The translations under genes and the position numbers were made by a program. The notes beneath the pieces are model-generated. The model saw only the letters and a program-made list of their open reading frames with translations. It was not told the DNA's origin and ran no database searches. A DNA stretch of 64,000 nt from Macrotrachela quadricornifera (lineage: Eukaryota > Rotifera > Eurotatoria > Philodinida > Philodinidae): the NCBI GenBank assembly GCA_022393335.1, contig JAJEKB010021013.1, positions 68,217 to 132,216 of the forward strand, written 5' to 3'. This document shows positions 34,738 through 45,793 of this stretch, piece by piece; position 1 is the stretch's first letter, and every line of letters starts with the position of its first letter.

Positions 34738-35417
34738 ATATTAAATATTTGTCCGATCAATTCAAAAGAACAAGATAATGATAAAATTGTGATAATACCT
34801 GAGCTTAGTAGAAACGTCGTAATCGTGAGAAGATCAATCGGCAAATATCTCTATAATTTTATTTGTCTAAATAAAAAGGATTGGTTATGTAGTACTGTTC
34901 GTCGTATATTTGCAAACAGCAATTTTATTCAACTTTTTTTTACTTTTCTCTCCGTTGTCAAAGCATGTAAACAGAAAAAAAGTGTGCAATCCGACGATTG
35001 CACTGAGCGGAGAATTAAATAAACTCCAGCAAACGACTGCACTACGCATCAACACTCAAGGCTTCATTCGAATGAATAGCTCTTACAGAACATGTGACAC
35101 AGAGAATTGAATCGTAGCTGTGTAGCAAAAAAAGCTTACTGTACGAAGATCACTAACTTCGCTTCAATTCTTAGGCTCTCTAACGAAATGGAATCAATGA
35201 ACTCAGCCTCTACTCTCAAAAATAGAGTGTCACTTCTAAAAGTTAGATTCATCGAACATAATATCATTCCCACTAGCTACTTAGCATAGGATGAAAAATT
35301 TGTATATTTTTTCTTTGTAGGTCCAAATAGACTACATTCACACGCTACATATAAAAATGTATATAAATCATCCTACTCTTGAGAATCAATATGAGATTAT
35401 ATAAGAAGATTCTAAAC
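34738..35417. other. No gene recognised
   Basis: Several short plus-strand ORFs (34789-35289) have no splice or homology support. The 3' part (from about 35310) may belong to the Penelope-like debris that carries the hammerhead-like motif. Confidence 0.4.
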
Positions 35418-35468
35418 TATATTACGATACGTTTCGTCCTTGCTTAAGGGACTCATCAAGTAACTTTG
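35418..35468 (-). ncRNA. Hammerhead-ribozyme-like motif of a Penelope-like element
   Basis: The minus strand reads TTGATGA, then stem II GTCC...GGAC with a 9-nt loop, then GAAA, then a 3-bp stem III ACG-TAT-CGT followed by A, giving a GUA cleavage triplet. The order fits a minimal hammerhead. The first core base is T where C (CTGATGA) is required, so it is probably inactive. Hammerhead motifs are known in Penelope-like elements, and a Penelope RT fragment lies 1.7 kb away. Confidence 0.5.
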
Positions 35469-36420
35469 CAATAATGAATTCTGCATAAGATTATATCTCA
35501 ATGAATAGAGAATTACAAGAGTGAACTCAAATCAGAAGACTCTCATCCATAATCTAATATTAAGTTAAGAATTCGTAATAGCACTGAGAATTTTTATTTT
35601 GGACAGTGTGGATTGGTGGTAAACCTTGCACTGTCGTGATTTATATAATCTGTTGATTGTTTTTAATTATATATTGATGTGCAGTGCTGCATAAGTGTCA
35701 GTAGGATGGAATGGTGGCTGTAGGTAGAAGATTTCATTATCTGTTTTGATGTAATTAAATGTTTGGTCATTGTGATTGTGTAGATGTAACAGAATAAATA
35801 ATGATTTGCATTTTTGGTATGGTGAGTTGTTTTGTTAATCGGTTGATTTACAGACGTGGTTAATATAATTTTAATATGAAGATGAATTTTGATGTGCGCG
35901 TACCATTAGGTTATGTTAAAAATGAAATAATAGAATTTATGTTACGTGCTATGTCTGTTGGTAAATTATTTATTGTAAACAAGATAATATACTTATTGTT
36001 TATTTAGTATTTATGAAAGAAAATATAAACAATAGGCTGAGTTTGATATAGGCTACATGATCTGGAAAAAAACAATATAGATAGTGTACAAGAAAAAAAA
36101 TATATATATATAGTTAATGTATATATTCATTTCATTTTTGTTATTACTTCTCACTGAGGTTTCTTACGAATTAAGAAACTTTCCAACGTACGATTGATGT
36201 TTGCAAGAAAAATAACTTTTATTTGTTGAAGTAGTAATCCAGGAAATACATAGTATGTCTTCCAACCAGTTGTAGAATTATTTTGATAAATAAATGGTGA
36301 AGCCAGTATTAAATAAACAGCGTGGATACATTATTTTTTTATTCCATAATTTAGGTTGTAATATTAATAGTGTTTCAATTAAATTTAGCATCATAGTGTG
36401 AAGTTTCGTCTCCTGACATA

Positions 36421-36980
36421 TTGTTTGACGTAGCAATTTTTGATGTAATTGATGGTAAACTTATTCGTCTAATCTATCTGGCGTTGGGTTCAGATATAGT
36501 AATGCGTACTATCAATGATTCTGTTACTTGTCTTGGTTCTCTTTGTGATGGATCTCAAGATTGTATATTTGGGCAATTATTTGTGGAAAATACAGTCAAG
36601 TCATTTGAAGCTTTTAAATCCACACAATATCAAATAATAAAGAATGCAATAAGTAAGAAGAGAAATCTTCGTCGATTGTCTGATATTGAAGACGAATTGT
36701 AATTGAGCATTCTAATATACATGGCACCAAAAATTAGAATAGCCTCACTTATTAACTATCATTATCGAATAATCGTTGATACCTCATATTAAGACTACTT
36801 ATATTGTCACTGGTATTCATTGGAAAACTCATGTGGATGTTATCCTTCCATCACTAGGTAGAGTTGAAACTGTCAGAAAAATCGATAGTATACTTGAGAG
36901 TATTCTAATTACTTTAGAAACTGATCGAGGCAATTTGATATTGAAAATAGAGGATGAAAATCTATTCAATTACAAGTGAG
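36421..36980 (+). pseudogene. Degenerate gene fragment, possibly SNTX-like
   Basis: Two reading-frame pieces (about 36421-36702 and 36787-36979) read as one protein only across stops and a frame change. Pieces such as VTCLGSLCDGSQDCIFGQLF and IVTGIHWKTHVDVILPSLG resemble, weakly, the N-terminal part of stonustoxin-like proteins common in aquatic invertebrates. No ATG start (the first codon is TTG) and no splice sites were recognised. It is treated as a relic; the family call is a guess. Confidence 0.25.
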
Positions 36981-37139
36981 TTGATTATAATAGCAAGATT
37001 GTGTAATCTTTTTCATTAGATAAATCAATTAAAAAATGGTATTATAGACTATTCAACAGCATATATTCTGAATATACTATACAAGACACTACATTTGTTA
37101 TTAATCTTCTGCATTTATTGACCACATTATAGAGTATGT

Positions 37140-37435
37140 ACTTCAACTATCATTTAAAATTAAATTAAGGTATAAGATTGGTCAAAGTCTTTCATTTTTT
37201 GATGTCCTTCTGTTGAATAATAATGGTATTCTTTCAACACCTGTTTATCGTAAACCAGCTGATGAATCCTATGAGGTATCATTTACACCTGATCATCCTC
37301 GATATATATTTAGAAATATTATTCGAGCTGCTCTTATATGTGCTATACGATATTCATCGATATTCGAAGCATTCAATATTGAATGTCGCAATGTACGATA
37401 AATGTTACTGTATAACGAGTAAGTTACTTAACTAA
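37140..37435 (+). pseudogene. Penelope-like (Athena-type) reverse transcriptase C-terminal fragment
   Basis: Reads GQSLSFFDVLLLNNNGILST, then PVYRKPADESYEVSFTPDHP, then NIIRAALICAIRYSSIFEAF, and after a stop MLLYNE. This is the conserved F-x-D-V-x-x-x-N-N-x-G and V-Y-x-K-P region found after the YxDD motif in Penelope-like RTs of rotifers. The N-terminal RT and any GIY-YIG part are missing. It is a dead remnant, not joined to the intact-ended element at 44621-47380. Confidence 0.75.
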
Positions 37436-38144
37436 GAATAAATAGACAATAAATGGAGAACTTTCTTATCTTTAATCTTTTGCCCCCGACAGTACTTCCT
37501 TAAGTGTTAGAAACGAAACAATCACTAGAATAGAATATTGATGCTTCCAATATACCGAAACTATCATGAGATTAGTTAAATATTCACTTTCATTTTTCGT
37601 CATTTCTGTGAGGGTGAGTACAGGAAACGGTTTGAAAGGATTATCTCAAGCTTTCAGTAAGACTGATGTGATTTAGTTAAAAAACGTCGTAGAGATCTCG
37701 GAAACGTCTCATTTTATAGAAAAATGTTCACTCTATCACTTTGTGCAACTGAAAGGAAATTTTTGTATTATTTAGTATATCGTGATATGTCAAGAGGGCG
37801 GCATCTTGGATATCCTTTGATGAACATTCTGTACTATACTCTGCCTACCCTAGAAAGTCTTTGTGAGTCTTCTGAAATCTATATGAATCACTAGTAGGCA
37901 CCTTTCTCCGACGTATACTACATCGCACGTCATAGAGACATGTTCGATTCAAATATGCAATGGGATTTTCCTCATGAAATTCTTTTTTTGTGAAGTCATC
38001 CACTTTATAAATCGTGTATTTCAGAGTGAAATACAGTCAAATAGAATGCTTTTTTATGGATCGATAGTCTGAAAGATACACTACAAAACGTGCTCTTAGA
38101 ATTTTCAAATCTCATGTTTGATTAATTTTTTGCAACTGTGTTTT

Positions 38145-38184
38145 TGATGTCCACGCCTGTGGACATCCTGGGGTAAAGGGTTAA
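38145..38184. repeat. piggyBac-type right end
   Basis: GTCCACGCCTGTGGAC lies just before GGGGTAAAGGG and TTAA (38181-38184). It has the same design as the right ends at 5430-5468 and 55985-56024. No matching left end was found, so this is a solo end or a decayed element. Confidence 0.55.
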
Positions 38185-39920
38185 TAACTCACTAAATATT
38201 CAACAACATATATAAATGAAGAATTTCATAAATTCTTTGATCAATTCAATTTATATAATGCATATTTAGCAATTCTGCCAATGCTAAAAGATTAAACTCA
38301 ATTTATTTTCATACATAATCAAATTGCACCAACATCCACACACAATCAATCACAAATGGCTTCCGATATAACATTATCTCAAGTAAATGACAAGGATTAT
38401 GAAAGACTACAACAAGTCACGCCTGCAAACCCATCTGTCACGAAAAAAGTCAAAAAGAATAAATAAAAACTATGTCTAATTTTGCATATCACATACGAGA
38501 AAAGATGAGAAAATTATGTTTCGTCCCACCTCTTTATTTCGAACTCCAGTTGTAGTAGTTTGTCACGATCTCTCGGCAAAAGAAAAAAAAATATTCGGAA
38601 TGAAGTTCGAAATGACAAAATTCAATTACAAAAAACGAAGGATGTTCGTGAATAAGTTAAAGTTTACTCATTGTTGAGAGAATGGGAAGTGATATGCTAG
38701 TGCTCAAGTCATTCTTGTCACTACAACAATCAATTAAAAGTCACTATGTTCGTAACAGTCTTCGGACAGATTCTTTCATGAACTTCCTGCAATGTCGATT
38801 CAAACCTAACGACATCCATTGCTATTCATTACGATGCTTAATACTTCATTACTATTCCAAACATCTAGTCAGACCATTAGATTTCTCTAGCTTCTTGTTT
38901 TGCAATCTTCTGTACACACATATTTTCAAACATCCGTAATAATTATTTAAAAAGTAGAATTCATTTCCGAACTCCCGGCATAAATCTTCAAAAAAAAGTT
39001 CATTTACGAATACTCGGCCATGTTGTCAGATGTCCGGGAAGAGTGGAAGGAAACGTAATTTACCCAAAAATATTAAAAACACTCAAACGCAAAAATACAT
39101 GAAATCTACTATAAAACTTTCACCAATCCGTTTCTCAATCATGTTAAATTGATTGTTGGCACATATAATAATATCAACACAAAATCAGAATTCATTCGAA
39201 GAAAATGTCTGCATGACCAAGTTCGCCGACATGATTATAAACTGAGTAGGTATCGGCATCTACTAATTTCATTTCTATAATTTTACTTCGAATAAAATCA
39301 TTATTATCACATATAGAACGGGAACGTCGTTCCAGGCCCACGACAAGATCATAAGATTCAACATGTCCAACATTTAATTATTGTTAACCGTCTTTTACAA
39401 TAAACTTTGTAATCAAAAACATTCTCTATTAAATTCTAAATATAAACTACAACAAAAATTTTCACTTACCAGTTTACTAATAATGCATCTATAGTTACAC
39501 TTTCCGCAACATTTTAGGTCTGTATCCATTATACTAATTCTCTATGTCTAATTGAACAAGAGCCAACCCATTTTCAAAAACTACAATGATAACTCTATAC
39601 AATAAAACATATTCTTCAATACAATTGTCCAAGCATAGATGATATAAGTACATATAACTTCGGTGATGGTATGCTCCTCTAAATTGTATATGACAGCTTT
39701 TTATGTTTATTCTACACTTTGTGCTAATTGATTTTCATACAACAGTGTAGATGATGTTTTAGATTGATTATTTAACTAAGATTATAATAAAATATCTGAA
39801 GCCACTTCAGAAATTCCTGGAGAAGGATTGAATCGGTCGTGGTATACTACTCACACCCATCCACCTCTCACCCTCACTCTTGACACCCTCCTCCACCCCC
39901 TCACCCTCACCCTCCCCTCA
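38185..39920. other. No gene recognised
   Basis: A 37-codon ORF at 38357-38467 begins with ATG and MASDITLSQVNDKDYE but has no match I know. The rest of the stretch shows short lysine/arginine-rich reading frames that may be old retroelement sequence. A pyrimidine-rich CCCTCAC tract lies at about 39855-39920. Confidence 0.35.
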
Positions 39921-40135
39921 AGATTTGTCTATCGAATTCTGTATTTAAGTCATGAAAGTATATATGTCGTTTGTTATATCAAGTGCTGTTATCTTTCCAA
40001 CTTTCGATTATCAGCGTTAATGTATTTTTTTTCTCATATTTGTTTATCGAATTCTATATTTAAATCACGGAAGTATATACGTCGTTTTTTACACTAAGAT
40101 ATGTTCTCTTTCGAACTTCCGATTACCGTACCGTG
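39921..40135 (+). repeat. Tandem duplication upstream of the phospholipase gene
   Basis: Two diverged copies about 116 bp apart. Both carry TATCGAATTCT-x-TATTTAA, GAAGTATATA-C/T-GTCGTTT (AAAG in the first) and AACTT-TCGATTA or CCGATTA. They lie directly before the TATA box, so they may duplicate promoter sequence. Confidence 0.6.
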
Positions 40136-40140
40136 CCGTG

Positions 40141-40149
40141 TCATATAAA
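40141..40149 (+). promoter_or_regulatory. Putative TATA box of the phospholipase gene
   Basis: TCATATAAAA lies about 85 bp before the chosen ATG (40234), with TCAATTCGG about 25 bp downstream as a possible start-site region. Position and sequence only. Confidence 0.4.
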
Positions 40150-40233
40150 ACCATTCGATTCTCAATTCGGTATTATTTTGCATCCAAGATCGATATTGTA
40201 AGTTTTCTCGTACAAGCTTTTTCTAGTGTTGGA

Positions 40234-41258
40234 ATGATAAGCAAGGCTCGCCTGGTAACCTTTCTTCTGACTGTAGTAGTAGTTTCTGTTGTTGAATCAA
40301 TCCCAACAACGAATGGTGATATAAAAGAGGCCGATATGGAAGTCCAGCAGATCGAACGAGACGGGCTTCGTCCACAATTCAGAGATGATGAAGGGTGTGA
40401 CAAGCTTTTCGGTTTCACAACGATCGATAGCTGCGGTTCCAAAGGTCGATGCTGCGATTGGCACGATGCATGCTACAAACAAAATAGATGTACAATAGCT
40501 AGTTGGTTTGGCTCACAAGGTGAGGTCACTTCCTTTTTTCCAGTGGTTAAACTATCCCTTAGTGCAGCGCATCTGAACTCCGGCAGTTTACACTTTAGTT
40601 CATGATGTATTTGTGACACGCAATCCGAATGCATAGTGTAACTTCCTTTTTCGCCACTGTAGACACTACCAGAAGAGCATTTTTGTACTTCGTTTTGGAG
40701 CTTCTAGTACTCAGTTCTGAAACATCGAAAATAACAATTTTTTTCAAAAATTTTCTGTACATGCTTTGAGTACACCTTACTTTGCGATGCAATGAACTTT
40801 ATCGCAATGAACATGTAGTGTGAACTAAGAAAGGAGTTGTATATTTAAGTATGGCCCACTGCTGTAGTACCTAACAAAGCAAACATATAGAAAAGAATGA
40901 ATCTCGACTGAGAATGGAACTCAGGACTATCACAACTTGAGACTAATCAGTATTCTCATCCCTGACCAATTGAGATACAGCTTCAAGTTGTAGTAGTCCT
41001 GGATTCAATTCTCAGTCGAGACTCATCTCTTTTCTATATATTTGCCCTATCGAGTGTCACAACAACACCATTTATTTATATACAATCTTGTATTAAAAAA
41101 TCCTTTTATCTAACTTCACTATCAAGAAGAGTTTTTGTCATATTGCAGGTGACAAGTGCAATAAATGCAACAATGATGTTCTGGATTGCAGAAAGAATCA
41201 GAATCCGGGACCAAGCAGCTGCTGCGCAACAAACACCTGTGGCAAACCACGACCATAA
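40234..41258 (+). CDS. Secreted phospholipase A2-like protein (conodipine type)
   Basis: Two exons, 40234-40519 and 41149-41258, joined G|GT in frame. The chosen ATG starts a clear signal peptide (MISKARLVTFLLTVVVVSVV); longer in-frame readings upstream overlap the TATA region. The mature part has the PLA2 helix CCDWHDACY with the catalytic His-Asp pair, preceded by GFTTIDSCGSKGR. Cysteines are dense in both exons (CNKCNNDVLDC, SSCCATNTCGKPRP and stop). The full protein is about 131 residues, small for the family. By family it would hydrolyse phospholipids outside the cell, for digestion or defence; this is inference. The 629-bp intron is unusually long and contains a foldback element. AATAAA follows about 65 bp after the stop. 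Confidence 0.85.
40885..41041. repeat. Foldback with tRNA-like sequence in the phospholipase intron
   Basis: Inverted arms of about 57 bp (40885-40940 and 40983-41041) share TCTCGACTGAGAAT. On the minus strand the left part reads like a tRNA. TATCTCAATTGG resembles box A, and CTGAG-TTCCATT-CTCAG is a perfect T-arm with a box-B-like loop. No complementary acceptor stem is present, so it is a tRNA-derived (SINE-like) relic, not a tRNA gene. Confidence 0.5.
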
Positions 41259-41655
41259 CGCTCATTTTTTATTTTCGTTTTCATCACTGCTGTCGCTATC
41301 ATTGTAATAAGTGATTGGGAGAAGAAAAATAAAAAATATAATCATATTATAATTCACAACGTAATCCTCGATAAAAAGAGTGAGAAGAACGAACAACTCT
41401 AACTACATTAAACTTTCTCCACAGAGAACATATTCCATCATATTTGAAGTATTTCTATCTAAGACAACTGAGAAAAAGTCAATAATAAGAGCGAAAGCGT
41501 GATGCGAACCTCTCACAAACTGTATGTTTACAAGAAAATAATCCATTGAATGAATATCCCATCCTGTTGAACACAAGAAATCGAGACATACTGCATATAC
41601 AGATTGATTACGTTATTTTTAATAGTTTTGTGTCGTTTGCTGTATTTATACAATA
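41259..41655. other. 3' flank of the phospholipase gene
   Basis: Contains the polyadenylation signal AATAAA near 41323; nothing else recognised. Confidence 0.45.
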
Positions 41656-43029
41656 CATCAAAATTTTTTTACTTGAACACAGTTGGATAGAGCATCAGTT
41701 CCTCTATTAAATTATATAATTTGTTTGTTCGTTTCTCTAGCTCTAGTCCAAAATCTTGATCAATCTCAAACAAGTGTGAAGAAAAATTTCCTTAAGTTTG
41801 TTGTCATGATTTTTTATAGTTTTATTTTTCATATACAGACTGCTTGTATCATGCTTAATAGTATTTTCGATAACATGTGAACATCATATATTAAACGATT
41901 TTTTTCTTCCCTTTCGATGTCAGTTATAGTCTACCTTCTTAGTTCAATTCGTTTAAGTTAATTTCAAATCAATGCCACGTAATAAAATTTCTGGCATTGT
42001 CGAAGGACGTATTCTGCAACTATTACGTCAAGAATATTCTCAGCCTCGAATTGTGAACATTTTGAAACTTGATGGTATACATGTATCTTAATCTACTGTG
42101 TCAAATATCAAACGAAAGATCGGCCGTTAAAAAAAATTCTGAATTTATAATTAAAATTTTTCAAAAAAAGTCATTACAAACATTATCTATTATTAAGAAA
42201 GTAATTAAGGAGATTGACGTCGAAGATACACCAACTCAACGTGCCATTGCTAAAAATCTACACATGCGTCAGTCGATTGTCTCGAACATTGTCAAAAGTT
42301 CTAGATTTACTCTTCGAAAGAAACAAAAAGTTCAAGAGTTAACATCATCAAATGTTTTGAAATGTGAATAACAATCATCTGAACGTTATCGTCGATTAGC
42401 ACGTGGTCGATATAAGAAGTTCATTACAGCAGATAAAGCTTGGTTTGGTTTAGATGAAACTGGTGGAAGAAGAAACAAATGCTATTTAAAAAAAACTAAT
42501 CCCAACTATGGTTAAATGATTATTCAACAAAACACTTCTCGACTAAAACGTTCTATAGTATATGGAGGTGTATCAAGTCAAGCAAAAACCACACTTCGCT
42601 TTGTTGCGCCTGGTAATAAACTTAATTCAAATTATTATATTAATAAAGTTTTAAAACCATTTTTAGCACAAGATATTCCATGTTTATTTCTAAGTAGATG
42701 AAAAGTGAAATGGCCTTTTATCAAGATTCGGCACCAAGCCATACCGCCAAAGAAACAATCAGATTTTTCAGCAAAACAAAGTTCATTATATAACACCACA
42801 GAAATGAATGCCTGCTAATCCAGATGCTGCACCAATGGACTTTTCATTATATATATGACAAATAAGACTATTCAAAAGCATGACAACAAACTTCAAAAAT
42901 TTTCCTTCACACTTGTTTGAGATGGACCAAAATTTTGGACTAGAGCCAGCGAAACTAACAAACAAATTATATGATTTAATAGAGCAACTGATGCTCTATC
43001 CAACTGTGTTCAAACAAAAAAAATTGGTG
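41656..43029 (+). mobile_element. Decayed Tc1-like transposon
   Basis: TA-flanked (41654-41655 and 43030-43031). The inverted ends run about 70 bp and include GAACACAGTTGGATAGAGC and its complement GCTCTATCCAACTGTGTTC. It carries a broken Tc1-type transposase. Length (about 1.37 kb) is normal for the family. Confidence 0.85.
41972..42860 (+). pseudogene. Tc1-like transposase, broken
   Basis: Starts MPRNKISGIVEGRILQLL with helix-turn-helix character, then a TAA, a second DNA-binding part (TPTQRAIAKNLHMRQSIVSN), the first catalytic segment ITADKAWFGLDE, then VYGGVSSQAKTTLRFVAPG and the second catalytic segment FYQDSAPSHTAKETIRFF. Several stops and frame changes separate these pieces. No activity is expected. 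Confidence 0.85.
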
Positions 43030-43031
43030 TA

Positions 43032-44620
43032 TCGCATAAATAGAGTAAACGACATAAAAATATAAAAAGTAACGTAATCAATCTGTATAATCCAATGAAG
43101 AGAAAAACTGTGTCACAGTGCAAATTAAAGATAAAAGAGAACAGGAGGATAATAAAACTAGAAGAGCGTTGTAGAAAGAATATGATAATATAACATTTAT
43201 CATCAAAACATGATGGCATGCCAGCGAAGAAAGCGGAAAGTAATATAATCGATAATGTATCATCGTTGCCCTTCCGTCAAGCATTATTTTATGGTTTATA
43301 ATGATATCACCGATAAAACGAAGAATTTTGAGCAATCTATGAGTTGATGAACAACGAGTAGATGTGTTACTGATAAAATTTGATCTGACTCCTAATTCAA
43401 AGTAGGTTGCACGACCAGTGCATGAAACTGCGAAAATTTTCTACGCTAAAACTCTACTATTCTCCAACAATAATAATTTTTCGTTTTACTCTCTCATTTT
43501 CTATGTATGTTGAGAATTTGATATCTTAGGAATAAAGGTACGAGTGCACGAATTCTTATGGAGTTTTTCATACCCCATTGGGGCCTATCTATCGCCAAAA
43601 AATGAGTCTTAAAGGGCTTGAACACCTAAATATATTCCCTCGTAAGACGAATTCTCTCCAAGCTCGATTCGCACAACTGAACTCGAGAAGTTGAGTTAAA
43701 GATTGTTGATAACAAATCGATTTTATCGTTTATTTTGGTAGGAATGATCAAGGACATTCACAAAATGCATGAATTTCAAGCTCTTCAAAATAGAACAATT
43801 AGGTTTTATCGAAGAGCAGTCTCTTCTGAGTCAATTATTCATTCGTTTGAATGAGAGTTTGTTCGATGATTTATGTAGTTGATAATATTTGAATGAAAAG
43901 TCTTATTCTCTATCGAATAAATCATTACACGATATAGTGAGAAAGAAATGATTGAAATTCGTATTTGCAACCAAATCAACATATAAGATTGAGTCGAATC
44001 TCACTCTTGGACGCCACTGCAAAGAAAAATCTATTCATTTTTAACCTTTCAGATTGTAAAGAGTACGAATCTATAACATCCTATTCTTTTTGATCTGCAT
44101 AGACAACAATTGTTCATACGTTCTTATAGTATATCATAGTTCTCAAATATTTTAGTATTCTTAAAAAAATAACTTTTCTAAATTCTGATATGGTTCCCAT
44201 GGATCCACCCTAGATGCATTGATTCAATATACCTTGGTTTACCATTAAGTTAATTTTTTTTCTATGAGATTTTATTAAGAAAATTAATAAGAATAGCTGA
44301 TTTCCACGATTATTGCAATCATTTGAGTTATGTTACAGTTTGACTAACTCGTCGCTGTTTTGCATACACTTATCCTGGTTTCTCCTAGAAAGTCGTATGT
44401 TTATAGTCTATTTTAGTTGAACTTACATGATAAAGATCTTTCAATAAGATTTGAGATGCAGCGTAGTTTGTGGGACTCATTCACAATATCGTTTTTTTTT
44501 ACTTTTCGTATTCTTTTCTTTTTATCTCGATGTATTATCTTGTGTTATTCATAGAAGAAAAATGTGGCTGTTTGGATTTTTTTTATCGTCGTTTATTACG
44601 TAGATGTTGTTTCATTTTCG
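43032..44620. other. No gene recognised
   Basis: AT-rich stretch between two transposons, with no supported ORF, splice-linked exon or known repeat. Confidence 0.4.
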
Positions 44621-44820
44621 TTAACATTATTTGATGAAATGTAATTAAATAAGGAAATCATAAGACAAACAAACTCATCAATCATTTTTTATTTAACGAA
44701 ATAATAATACAGTGAAGTTTTCGACACCTTTCATAAGGCCATTATTAGCACTAAATTTTATGAAAGAAATTTCCCTAAAATATATATACGAAAAACTTTT
44801 TCTATTCTTTTCTTTTTCTT

Positions 44821-44879
44821 AAACATTGCACTACGAAGGGGAGAAATGAGTCATCGTAGTGCAATGTTTCTCCCCTTCG
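44821..44879. other. Interleaved inverted repeats (possible pseudoknot) after the PLE stop codon
   Basis: X (44821-44836), Y (44834-44846), X' (44854-44869) and Y' (44867-44879). X pairs perfectly with X' over 16 bases and Y with Y' over 13. The order X-Y-X'-Y' allows either two exclusive hairpins or an H-type pseudoknot. The 7-nt spacer is TGAGTCA. It lies 5 bases beyond the PLE stop, so in its 3' untranslated part. Confidence 0.7.
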
Positions 44880-44884
44880 TTTTT

Positions 44885-45793
44885 TCATTTAAAAATAATT
44901 AGTTCATGCGATATTGTGTTGTATGAGTTTTGATGTTTTAAAGTTAACAGTGTTTCTTTAATTTCTCTTTCTTTCTTGGTGTTATCATGTGCAAGAAATT
45001 CAGGTGCATCGAAGTTAATTGCATGACCTTTGTTGCGTAAGACATGATCTGCTGCACCACTTTTCCCATTTCCTTTCAAACCATCCTTATGTTGACTCAT
45101 TCTGTGATTTACTTGAAAATGTGTCTGTCCAATATATATCTTCTCACATTTTGAACATGTTAACTTATAAACTACAGCAATATTCGTTGGATCCATACCT
45201 TTGTGGTTTTTCGTAAAGAGTTTGGATAGAGAGAAACCTTTACGATAACCAAACACAACTTTTGTGGCAGGATAAATTCGTTCTATCATGTTTTTAATCG
45301 TATTAGTGATTAAAATAGTTTCATGTCCATGATAGGTAATGGGTATAAAGAATGTTTTCTTTTGTTGAGTTGTTGTGGTTTTATTAAATTGATCTATAGT
45401 ATTTATCATCTTTCTTTTAACTATGTTTAATGGATATCCATTTTTTGTAAGCATTGGTTCTATTATTTTACATTCTTCAGTGAATAGAGCTTTCGATGAA
45501 CAGATTGATAATGCTCGATAGGTTAAGGTTCTTATTAAAACTATTTTATATTTGTTTGTCTGGCAACTGTGCCAATGCAACAATTGTCCAGTATGTGTTT
45601 TCTTTCTGAAAATAGTTGTTTGATATTTTGTTCTTTCACGAATAACCTTGGCATCTAGAAATGAGATTTCGAAGTTGTTCTCTTTCTCACATGTAAACTT
45701 AATGTTTGAATGAAGTGAATTGACATATGTTAATAAGGTATCTACATCTTTTTCTTTTCTATTTATAACGATAATATGTTTTAATTTTATCAT
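44885..45793 (-). pseudogene. PLE: RT thumb-side part and GIY-YIG endonuclease
   Basis: Open frame of about 302 codons. The first part (KEKDVDTLLTYVNSLHSNIK and FEISFLDAKVIRERTKYQTT) is RT sequence following the catalytic site. The last about 90 residues are a GIY-YIG nuclease: VYKLTCSKCEKIYIGQT, then the conserved R in NHRMSQHKDG, and a later E. The apparent start codon is an artefact of a deletion: upstream coding ends KTYYRYK-stop where YVDDT is expected. Confidence 0.8.

Noticed and set aside
39855..39920. CCCTCAC-rich tract as a possible telomeric repeat
   Set aside because: Irregular, short and internal. More like a pyrimidine-rich low-complexity tract.
40900..41040. Functional tRNA gene in the phospholipase intron
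   Set aside because: The T-arm is good, but there is no acceptor-stem pairing and the D-loop is too long. Treated as a tRNA-like relic.
44655..44690. Hammerhead ribozyme in the terminal repeats of the 44.6-47.4 kb Penelope-like element
   Set aside because: A TTGATGAG string is present on the minus strand, but no stem II plus GAAA follows.
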